Assembly: GCA_000432275.1 (NCBI GenBank)
Contig: HF995263.1
Location: 1 to 5,671 of the forward strand
Length of the DNA stretch: 5,671 bases
Source: Proteobacteria bacterium CAG:495
GTDB lineage: Bacteria > Pseudomonadota > Alphaproteobacteria > RF32 > CAG-239
Direction of reading: 5' to 3'
Under the pieces are notes generated by a model, which was not told the DNA's origin, ran no database searches, and saw only the letters and a program-made list of their open reading frames with translations. Every line of letters starts with the position of its first letter. Position 1 is the first letter of the stretch. This document shows positions 1 through 5,215 of this stretch, piece by piece. Made by a program: the position numbers and the translations under genes.

Positions 1-11
1 GCTATTTGCAT

Positions 12-86
12 TGGTGATCCCAACGGGATTCGAACCCATATTACCACCGTGAAAGGGTGATGTCCTAACCATTAGACGATGGGACC
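12..86 (-). tRNA. tRNA-Glu (anticodon UUC), CCA encoded
   Basis: Read on the minus strand, this folds as a complete tRNA. The acceptor stem GGTCCCA (86-80) pairs with TGGGATC (22-16, one G-U), followed by discriminator A (15) and an encoded CCA (14-12). The D-arm contains TAATGGTTAGGA. The anticodon stem TCACC/GGTGG encloses loop CTTTCAC (55-49), giving anticodon TTC at 53-51. The T-arm contains GGTTCGAATCC. The sequence closely resembles bacterial tRNA-Glu(UUC). It delivers glutamate to GAA/GAG codons, and the same tRNA feeds tetrapyrrole synthesis in alphaproteobacteria only if they lack the ALA synthase route, which cannot be judged here. It has its own promoter just upstream and appears to be a separate transcription unit from the deacetylase gene. 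Confidence 0.97.
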
Positions 87-104
87 GTCTCAAGAACAAG
101 AGCA

Positions 105-133
105 TATATATAGGTAAAATTTCTTAAGGTCAA
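105..133 (-). promoter_or_regulatory. Probable promoter of tRNA-Glu
   Basis: On the minus strand, TTGACC (133-128, five of six consensus bases) is followed after 17 nt by TATATA (110-105) inside an alternating TA run. Transcription would start near 98, about 12 nt before the mature tRNA 5' end. The alternating TA leaves the exact -10 register uncertain by about 2 nt. Confidence 0.6.
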
Positions 134-225
134 GAAGTTTTTTTACTTAAATTGTAATTTTTTGTATTTTCCGCCGGCAAATGCTTTTGCTGCTTGTTTT
201 TCTGTGGCTTATTGTAAAGACAAAT
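134..225. other. Intergenic spacer with no clear terminator
   Basis: This is AT-rich spacer between the deacetylase stop codon and the tRNA promoter. No convincing intrinsic terminator is visible on the minus strand. The only hairpin seen is a weak 5-bp GCAAA/TTTGC stem around 180-195, without a following T-run. Read-through from the lysS operon into the tRNA gene, or Rho-dependent termination, would both be compatible. Confidence 0.4.
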
Positions 226-1530
226 TTAATTTTCAGCCGTTTTCATTAATTGCGGATTCAAAACCGTCACAATGTCGCTTAAATGAACCAGTTTAAGATT
301 TTTCTCCGGCAGTTGAGGCAGCCATTCCCTCAAGGCGGCAAAAGTTTGCGACTTCGGATGCCCGATAGCAATTGCATAACCGTTTTTGCGGGCCAGGCGT
401 TCAGTCTGGGCCAATTGGTTGAGGATATATTTTTTATTATTGTTATTGTCGAGAAAAACGTGCCGATGGGCGTATGCGACGTTTTGATTGACGGCAGCCT
501 CTTTCGCTCGGGATTTCGGCGAAGTTTTTGAATCTAGGAAAAACAGACCTTCTTTTTTCAAAACCTGCATAACCGCTTCCATCCTTTTTTCGTCTTCGGT
601 CAGCTTGCTGCCCATATGATTGTTTATGCCGCGGACGTTTTCAAATTTTTCCAGCATAATTTTCAACCGTTCCTGTATTTCTTCCTCGCTCATCCGGGTT
701 GTCAAAACGTCAGGTGCCGTATCGACGTTTTTTTGAGCTTCCATCGGAACGTGAATCATTATTTCCTGTCCGGAATCCTGCGAGTTTTTAACCTGTGCTG
801 CAAGATTGCTTCCGTAGGTCAGAAACGATGCCGTCAGCGGTGCCGCTAAAGAAGAAATGTCCCGGGTTCTTTTCTGGCTGATTCCCATATCGTCAATGAC
901 GATGGCAATAACCGGCTGCGGGCCGAAGTAATAAGGTTTTTTATAGGGGAGAAATTTAATGTCTTTGATTTTTTTGTTGTTGATATGGGTAAATTCGTTG
1001 TCAGGCTCTTCGTCGATAATGTTTTCCGGCAGTTCTTCTTCATACAAGCGGTCCAAAATCGACTGGTTGAGACGTTCCATTTCGGCAAAAAGCTGTTGAT
1101 TGTGCTTGGCGGTTTCCAAATTTACCGTCCGTTCAATGACTTCGGCAAGTTTTCTCAGCTTCGCCGGATGGTCGCTTAATGCTTCTTCCAAAAGCTCAGG
1201 GTTAACCTGCTCCGGTTCCATAACCGCGATATGTTCGTTGTCCTGATACAAAAAATCGGTTGCTTCGCTGTTGTCCCAACAAGTACTGATTGGATTCAGT
1301 CGGCAGTAGTCTTCAAAACTGAGTTTGGGCTTTTCTTCGCCGACCGTAATTTCTATTTCCGCCTGTTCATTGTCCGGTAGAATTTGTTTAAGTTGGCTCA
1401 GTAAATATCCGTGATAGACTAAAAAACAACCGGCAGCCGCCGTTCCTGCATAAACACTTTTCTGAAAAGCGATATATGCCTTTTTCAGCAGAGTTTGCAG
1501 TCGCTGCATATGCCGGTTGTTGTCAAACAC
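226..1530 (-). CDS. Membrane-anchored divergent polysaccharide deacetylase (YibQ/DUF610 family)
   Basis: The 434-residue product has a short cytoplasmic N-terminus, one hydrophobic anchor (about residues 25-47) and an acidic, probably coiled linker (about 50-200). The C-terminal domain, from about 205 to 425, matches the divergent polysaccharide deacetylase family (Polysacc_deac_2). Visible family motifs are VIDDMG (D213-D214), HVPME (H260), NNHMGS (303-308), FLDSKT (D333) and GHP (390-392). The fold is NodB-like and usually sits outside the inner membrane, but no substrate is established for this family, so true deacetylase activity is inference. The GTG start at 1530 lies 2 nt after the lysS stop, suggesting translational coupling. 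ATG at 1509 (M8) is an alternative, and neither has a strong Shine-Dalgarno. The roughly 200-residue N-terminal part is lineage-specific in appearance and has Cys76 and Cys84 in a predicted extracytoplasmic position, possibly a disulfide. In many alphaproteobacteria this gene follows envC-ctpA rather than lysS. Confidence 0.87.
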   Translation of the reverse strand: MFDNNRHMQRLQTLLKKAYIAFQKSVYAGTAAAGCFLVYHGYLLSQLKQILPDNEQAEIEITVGEEKPKLSFEDYCRLNPISTCWDNSEATDFLYQDNEHIAVMEPEQVNPELLEEALSDHPAKLRKLAEVIERTVNLETAKHNQQLFAEMERLNQSILDRLYEEELPENIIDEEPDNEFTHINNKKIKDIKFLPYKKPYYFGPQPVIAIVIDDMGISQKRTRDISSLAAPLTASFLTYGSNLAAQVKNSQDSGQEIMIHVPMEAQKNVDTAPDVLTTRMSEEEIQERLKIMLEKFENVRGINNHMGSKLTEDEKRMEAVMQVLKKEGLFFLDSKTSPKSRAKEAAVNQNVAYAHRHVFLDNNNNKKYILNQLAQTERLARKNGYAIAIGHPKSQTFAALREWLPQLPEKNLKLVHLSDIVTVLNPQLMKTAEN

Positions 1531-1532
1531 TT

Positions 1533-3005
1533 TTAGTCTTTCTTGCGCAAGGTCGGAAAAGCGATAACGTCGCGAATGGTGGCCGATCCGGTCAGCAGGA
1601 TGGCCAGACGGTCAATGCCCATGCCCATGCCCCCAGAGGGAGGAAAGCCGTTTTCCAGCGCATTAATAAAGTCTTCGTCTAACATCTGGGCTTCGTCGTC
1701 TCCGGCTTCCCGGTCCGCGCATTGTGCTTCAAAACGCTCTCTTTGCTCCAGCGGATTAGAAAGTTCGGAATAGGCGCAGCCCATTTCCATTCCGGCAACA
1801 TAGGCGTCAAAATGCTCAACCAGACGCGGGTTGCTGCGGTGGGTTTTGGCAAGCGGAGAAATGTCGCGCGGCATATCCATAACCAGAGTCGGCTGAATCA
1901 GGTGCTCTTCTACTCTGGCGTCAAATACTTCCGAAATCACTTTACCCCAAGAAATGCAGGCATCGGCGTCAACACCGACTGATTTTGCCATTTCCTTGGC
2001 TTTTTCCAATGTGTCAGCTTCCATAAAATCAAGCCCGGTATATTCTTTTACCAGTTCAATCATTGATTTGCGGACAAATGGCTGACCCAAGTCGATTTCG
2101 TTTTCGCCGACTTTGATTACGGTCGTTCCCAGGACGGTTTTGGCCACATAAGCAATCAGGTCGGGAATCAAATCCGCCATGGTGTTATAGTCTGCATAGG
2201 CCTGATAAGCTTCCAGAGCGGTAAATTCCGGGTTATGGCTCTTGTCAATGCCTTCGTTGCGGAAGTTGCGTCCGATTTCAAAAACGCGCTCAAAACCGCC
2301 GACGACCAGCTTTTTGAGATACAGCTCCGGAGCAATGCGCAAATACAAGTCCATATCCAGCGTGTTATGATGCGTGATAAACGGTTTGGCATTGGCGCCG
2401 CCCATAATCGGATGAAGCATCGGCGTTTCGACTTCCAAAAAGTTGTGAGCTTCAAAATAACGGCGGATGGCAGAGGTGATTTCACAACGCTTTTTGTAGA
2501 TTTCACGGCTTTCGTCGTTCATGATAAAATCAACGTAACGCTGACGATAACGAGCCTCAACGTCCGTCAGGCCGTGGAATTTTTCCGGCAGCGGCTGCAA
2601 AGATTTTGAAATGATGTCAAATTTCTCGGCGGCAATTGAAAGTTCTCCGCGCGGCGTTCTTCTTACGTACCCGCTTATACCGACAATATCGCCGACGTCA
2701 AGACATTTCAAACGCTCGAGTTCATCCTCGCTCAAGTGGTTTTTGTGGCAGAATGCCTGAATTTTGCCGGTAGAGTCTTTGACGTCTATAAACATACCGT
2801 TGTTGCGTACGGCCATGGCGCGTCCGGCGATTGTAACCCGGTCTTCCGTATCGGTGCCGGCTTCCAGATCTTTATATTTTTCCTGCAAATCTGCGGCATA
2901 TGCGGTCGGGTGAAAACTGTAAGGGTAGGGGTTGTAGCCTCGCTCCTGAAGGGTCTTTAATTTTGCCAGGCGGGCTTCGCGGTGAATGTTTGTTTCGGTA
3001 GCCAT
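1533..3005 (-). CDS. lysS: Lysyl-tRNA synthetase, class II
   Basis: This enzyme charges tRNA-Lys with lysine using ATP, in the cytosol. The product is 490 residues, close to the usual length of about 500. The N-terminal OB-fold anticodon-binding domain spans about 57-140 (VTIAGRAMAVRNNG onward). The class II catalytic core follows. Motif 1 lies around 173-200 (FLEVETPML), motif 2 around 237-265 (GGFERVFEIGRNFRNEG, with the ATP-contacting arginine in FRNEG), and motif 3 at 458-468 (GGMGMGIDRLA). The lysine-pocket region YSELSNP is present (412-418). ATG at 3005 was chosen because AGGA at 3015-3012 sits 6 nt upstream and the family N-terminus fits. The in-frame extension to TTG at 3056 would run through the predicted promoter. 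It is the first gene of a two-gene unit with the deacetylase. Many alphaproteobacteria use the unrelated class I LysRS instead, so the class II enzyme is a useful lineage marker. Confidence 0.97.
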   Translation of the reverse strand: MATETNIHREARLAKLKTLQERGYNPYPYSFHPTAYAADLQEKYKDLEAGTDTEDRVTIAGRAMAVRNNGMFIDVKDSTGKIQAFCHKNHLSEDELERLKCLDVGDIVGISGYVRRTPRGELSIAAEKFDIISKSLQPLPEKFHGLTDVEARYRQRYVDFIMNDESREIYKKRCEITSAIRRYFEAHNFLEVETPMLHPIMGGANAKPFITHHNTLDMDLYLRIAPELYLKKLVVGGFERVFEIGRNFRNEGIDKSHNPEFTALEAYQAYADYNTMADLIPDLIAYVAKTVLGTTVIKVGENEIDLGQPFVRKSMIELVKEYTGLDFMEADTLEKAKEMAKSVGVDADACISWGKVISEVFDARVEEHLIQPTLVMDMPRDISPLAKTHRSNPRLVEHFDAYVAGMEMGCAYSELSNPLEQRERFEAQCADREAGDDEAQMLDEDFINALENGFPPSGGMGMGIDRLAILLTGSATIRDVIAFPTLRKKD

Positions 3006-3045
3006 TTTTTTTCCTAAAATCAATTTTAAAACACAATTAGTTCCA

Positions 3046-3073
3046 ACTATAAACAAAGCAAAATTTTTTTCAA
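3046..3073 (-). promoter_or_regulatory. Probable lysS promoter
   Basis: On the minus strand, TTGAAA (3073-3068, five of six) is separated by 16 nt from TATAGT (3051-3046, five of six). The predicted start near 3039 leaves a 5' leader of about 34 nt that contains the AGGA ribosome site (3015-3012). The leader is too short for a riboswitch or T-box. Confidence 0.6.
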
Positions 3074-3103
3074 CAAATAATTCAAGTTTTTTGATTTTAA
3101 CTC

Positions 3104-3132
3104 TTTATTTTTATCACGGAAAACACTATAAT
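3104..3132 (+). promoter_or_regulatory. Probable promoter of the exported-protein gene
   Basis: A perfect TATAAT lies at 3127-3132. The matching -35 position, 17 nt upstream, is only TTTATT (3104-3109, three of six), so the promoter may rely on the AT-rich upstream tract or an activator. Transcription would start near 3139. It diverges from the lysS promoter about 30 bp away, so the two could affect each other. Confidence 0.5.
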
Positions 3133-3146
3133 AAGAATCGATTAAT

Positions 3147-3155
3147 AAGGAAGAG
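3147..3155 (+). promoter_or_regulatory. Strong Shine-Dalgarno (AAGGAAGAG) in front of the leader ORF
   Basis: AAGGAAGAG is the best ribosome-binding sequence in this leader. It is placed for ATG at 3161 (9 nt after AGGA), not for the ATG at 3184 that opens the long reading frame. The 3184 ATG has only AGAG at 3173-3176, 7 nt upstream. Ribosomes may therefore load at 3161 and reach 3184 by coupling. Confidence 0.55.
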
Positions 3156-3160
3156 AAATA

Positions 3161-3187
3161 ATGATTATTCAAAGAGATATGAAATGA
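3161..3187 (+). CDS. Possible 8-residue leader ORF (MIIQRDMK) overlapping the next start
   Basis: ATG at 3161 opens an 8-codon frame encoding MIIQRDMK and ending in TGA at 3185-3187. The stop overlaps the ATG at 3184 as ATGA, a classic arrangement for translational coupling. The peptide has no run of one amino acid, so it does not look like an amino-acid attenuator. The frame ends here because ATGAA is duplicated at 3179-3188. With one copy, the ORF would run straight into the long gene. It could be a real coupling leader or simply the remains of the original start after the duplication. Translation of the peptide is inferred only from its Shine-Dalgarno. Confidence 0.35.
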   Translation: MIIQRDMK

Positions 3188-4419
3188 AAAAAGAGGAACT
3201 TGTTCAACATTTGAAAGACATTCGCGAGCGGGCCAGACTTAATTTGATGAAGCTGGCATTTTTTTCGGCTACGCTCGGAGGAACGGCATCGGCCGCCGGC
3301 GCTGTTCCCGGTTCGGATTCTCATACTGCGTCAGGGTACAACGCCGGTGCAATCCGTGTCGTGCCTAAAGCCGTAAACATTGCCAAATCCGGCAGCGCTA
3401 AACCGATTTACGAATTTGAAAACAAAGCATACGAAGGCCGGCGCGAAGTGCGCGAATATGCCGGCGTTACCCGTTATTCCCTGTGGGATTGTTCCTATAA
3501 GCGCGAAGTCGGCAACGAAGCCAACCCGGTGGGCGTAGCCAGAACCTTTTACGGCTCCTTGCAGTTTAACCGTTTTAATGCCGAAAATATGGCGATTTAT
3601 GCCTTGCAGCAGTCTCAGTTTGCCGATTTGGCCGATAAGTTTTTTAATAAAGGCGCCGGCTTTGAACAGGCTGTAAAAGCCTTTAACGAAGACTTCAAAA
3701 AACAGGGATATCTGGCTTATCATAACCGTATGCGGGCCCGGAGCCGTTTGGTTTCTTTCCTCAAGCCGGATTATAAGCAGATTTTCATCAGGGAAGGCGC
3801 AGACAACAGTTCGCAGATGTTGCGGCTGCAACGGGATTATGCCAGTGAAGTTTATTGCACCTTTGATGAGAGCGGACTGCGCCGGATAAAAGAAGTCTTG
3901 CAGCAGCAAGGGATACGGCCGGAACAAATTAATCCCGCAATCTGGGGGATGTTTTTGGCCAAACATATCAAAGGCGGCTTCTCGGGAATTGCAACCGAAC
4001 TGGAAGGCCTTAAACCCTCAGACATTAATTCCTTGAGCTTTGTGGAAAAAATGAAACGGCGTTTCCCTTCCGTGTTTGCCGAGGGGTCCGGTATTAATGC
4101 CTATAAGTTTGCCAAGGAACACTGGCAGGAAAAGCATTCGGTTACCACGATGCGCGAGCTCTCGTTGGTTTTGAAACAGCCGCAGTTGTTTGAAAATTAC
4201 CTGAAAACGCTGCCGTTTAATCAAAACGGAACCCTGACTTGGGAACAGGCTCAGGAAATTGCGCAAAACGCACCTCGGAAAATGGTCTCCTTCAAACCGG
4301 TTGCCGCCGGAAAGCTTTTGCAAGAGAATTCCAAACTTCCGCCGCGGCTGGAAAAAATAAATGTGGTCAAAGTGCCCGAACTGGTTAAAGCCAAAAAAAG
4401 CAAACAGCTTTCGAGATAA
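3184..4419 (+). CDS. Exported protein of unknown function, possible degenerate lysozyme/chitosanase-like fold
   Basis: I do not recognise this 411-residue protein. A charged N-terminal helix (MKKEELVQHLKDIRERAR) precedes a hydrophobic stretch at 22-33 and an Ala-x-Ala site (A35-S36-A37), resembling a signal peptide with a long n-region and cleavage near residue 37. The mature part is basic, with only two cysteines (C103, C225) that could form a disulfide. Residues 117-129 (GVARTFYGSLQFN), the LQRDYASEVY stretch (215-224) and INPAIWGMFLAKHIKGG (249-265) follow the order of landmarks in VgrG3 C-terminal-type muramidase/chitosanase-like domains (SYGxYQ, then AQHDFI...Y, then PAVxxxxxxxxxxGG). 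That likeness is by eye and weak, and a catalytic acid is not secure. The C-terminus (366-411) is Lys-rich and probably disordered. ATG at 3184 was chosen by its ATGA overlap with the leader ORF. The 66-residue in-frame extension upstream crosses the promoter. ATG at 3247 (M22) is a less likely start. It has its own promoter and probable terminator, so it looks monocistronic. Confidence 0.8.
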   Translation: MKKEELVQHLKDIRERARLNLMKLAFFSATLGGTASAAGAVPGSDSHTASGYNAGAIRVVPKAVNIAKSGSAKPIYEFENKAYEGRREVREYAGVTRYSLWDCSYKREVGNEANPVGVARTFYGSLQFNRFNAENMAIYALQQSQFADLADKFFNKGAGFEQAVKAFNEDFKKQGYLAYHNRMRARSRLVSFLKPDYKQIFIREGADNSSQMLRLQRDYASEVYCTFDESGLRRIKEVLQQQGIRPEQINPAIWGMFLAKHIKGGFSGIATELEGLKPSDINSLSFVEKMKRRFPSVFAEGSGINAYKFAKEHWQEKHSVTTMRELSLVLKQPQLFENYLKTLPFNQNGTLTWEQAQEIAQNAPRKMVSFKPVAAGKLLQENSKLPPRLEKINVVKVPELVKAKKSKQLSR

Positions 4420-4423
4420 TCGC

Positions 4424-4452
4424 TTGACATCGCAAAAGAACTAAAGTAGAAC
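4424..4452 (+). promoter_or_regulatory. lexA promoter
   Basis: A perfect -35 TTGACA (4424-4429) is followed, after exactly 17 nt, by TAGAAC (4447-4452), a four-of-six -10. Transcription would start near 4459, giving a leader of about 34 nt. The SOS box overlaps the spacer and -10, as expected for LexA autorepression. The -35 begins only 5 bp after the stop codon of the upstream gene. Confidence 0.72.
4438..4452 (+). promoter_or_regulatory. SOS (LexA) box, alphaproteobacterial type
   Basis: GAAC-TAAAGTA-GAAC is a perfect direct repeat with a 7-nt spacer. On the opposite strand it reads GTTC-N7-GTTC, the operator established for alphaproteobacterial LexA and different from the palindromic CTG-N10-CAG of gammaproteobacteria. 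It covers the lexA -10 element, so bound LexA would block polymerase until RecA-stimulated self-cleavage. Confidence 0.82.
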
Positions 4453-4480
4453 ATTTGATATGTAAGTGTTCTACTTTTTT
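4443..4480 (+). terminator. Probable intrinsic terminator overlapping the lexA promoter
   Basis: A perfect 11-bp inverted repeat, AAAGTAGAACA (4443-4453) and TGTTCTACTTT (4467-4477), extends through two A-T and two G-U pairs to a 15-bp stem with loop ATATG (4458-4462). A run of six T ends at 4480. This would end transcripts of the exported-protein gene, whose stop is 24 nt upstream. The stem is AT-rich, so efficiency may be modest. The left arm is also part of the SOS box. Confidence 0.55.
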
Positions 4481-4483
4481 ATT

Positions 4484-4489
4484 GGGGAA
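4484..4489 (+). promoter_or_regulatory. lexA ribosome-binding site
   Basis: GGGGAA ends 3 nt before ATG at 4493 and fixes that start over the in-frame GTG at 4466. The GTG lies inside the terminator hairpin and would add nine residues that are foreign to the LexA family. Confidence 0.65.
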
Positions 4490-4492
4490 AAT

Positions 4493-5149
4493 ATGCTCAC
4501 CGAAAAGCAATACAAACTTTTGATGTTTATCAATAAAGTTACTAAAGAAACCGGTTGCTGTCCTTCTTTTGATGAGATGAAAGAAGCCGTCAACCTCAAG
4601 TCAAAGTCCGGGATTCACGCTCTGATAGAGGCTTTGGTCGAGCGGAATTTCCTGAAAAAACTGCCTCACAAGGCTCGGGCGCTGGAGGTTTTGCGCCTGC
4701 CGAAGCTCAAGCCCAGTTCTATCCTTGAAGAGGAGAAAAAACGGGAAGAAGCTTTGCATAACGGAATGGTGGAAATACCGCTGTACGGCAAAATTGCGGC
4801 GGGAACGCCTATTGAAGCGATTGCAAATGAAAGCGAACGGTTTTCGGTTCCTTATGATATGGTCAGCCGCGGACAGTACTATGCCTTGACCGTGGAAGGG
4901 GATTCTATGGTTAACATCGGAATAATGGACGGGGATACCGTTATTATCAAAAAAGCCGATACTGCCAACAATGGTGATATTGTTGTTGCCTTGGTGGATG
5001 AAAGCGAAGCAACCTTGAAAGAAATAAAGAAAGAAAACGGCGAGGTTCTGCTTATTCCCAAAAATGATAACTACCAAATTCGCCGTTTTCCCGCATCCCG
5101 CGTCAGAGTTCAGGGAATTTTAAGCAGTTTGATAAGAACCTATCACTAA
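4493..5149 (+). CDS. lexA: LexA repressor, SOS response regulator with self-cleaving protease domain
   Basis: LexA represses DNA-repair genes until RecA filaments on single-stranded DNA trigger its self-cleavage. The product is 218 residues. The N-terminal winged helix (1-70) starts with MLTEKQYKLL. It carries the recognition-region text PSFDEMKEAVNLKSKSGIH (24-42) and RALEVLRLP (62-70), which is typical of alphaproteobacterial LexA. A charged linker (about 71-92) leads to the S24 peptidase domain. All key positions are present: the scissile Ala103-Gly104 in GKIAAGTP, the catalytic Ser138 in EGDSM, and Lys176 in ATLKEI. The protein therefore appears fully functional and cleavable. Its promoter carries an SOS box, so it should be autoregulated. 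It is separated from both neighbours by terminators and forms its own unit. No SOS mutagenesis genes (imuA, imuB, dnaE2) are next to it in this window. Confidence 0.97.
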   Translation: MLTEKQYKLLMFINKVTKETGCCPSFDEMKEAVNLKSKSGIHALIEALVERNFLKKLPHKARALEVLRLPKLKPSSILEEEKKREEALHNGMVEIPLYGKIAAGTPIEAIANESERFSVPYDMVSRGQYYALTVEGDSMVNIGIMDGDTVIIKKADTANNGDIVVALVDESEATLKEIKKENGEVLLIPKNDNYQIRRFPASRVRVQGILSSLIRTYH

Positions 5150-5178
5150 CTTTGTTTTGGTAAACAACGGACGAATAA

Positions 5179-5207
5179 AAACCCCGGGATGTTAAGTCCC
5201 GGGGTTT
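5179..5207. terminator. Strong bidirectional intrinsic terminator between convergent genes
   Basis: A perfect 11-bp stem, AAACCCCGGGA (5179-5189) with TCCCGGGGTTT (5197-5207), encloses a 7-nt loop. On the minus strand it is followed by TTTTTATT, a good U-tract for the cysteine-rich gene. On the plus strand the tract is only TTTGAATT, so it should end lexA less well. It sits 29 nt after the lexA stop. Confidence 0.9.
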
Positions 5208-5215
5208 GAATTCAA

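Noticed and set aside
12..86. tRNA-Glu as an integration (att) site
   Set aside because: No integrase gene and no repeated tRNA 3' fragment were found elsewhere in the window.
180..195. Hairpin GCAAA/TTTGC after the deacetylase gene as a terminator
   Set aside because: The stem is only 5 bp and has no T-run on the minus strand.
2168..2609. Open frames of 112 and 124 codons overlapping lysS
   Set aside because: They overlap the conserved catalytic core of lysS in other frames and look like shadows.
3006..3056. Upstream TTG start for lysS at 3056
   Set aside because: The extension runs through the predicted -10 and leader. AGGA spacing supports ATG at 3005, and the N-terminus from there fits the family.
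3331..3966. A 211-codon minus-strand open frame
   Set aside because: It lies wholly inside the exported-protein gene on the opposite strand. It has no ribosome site or promoter, and its sequence resembles no family. It is a shadow of GC-rich third positions in the real frame.
4466..4492. GTG at 4466 as an upstream start for lexA
   Set aside because: It lies inside the terminator hairpin, lacks a ribosome site and adds nine residues not found in LexA proteins. GGGGAA directly supports ATG at 4493.
4601..5077. A 158-codon minus-strand open frame
   Set aside because: It is antisense to lexA, whose identity is certain from its motifs. The antisense protein has no recognisable features.
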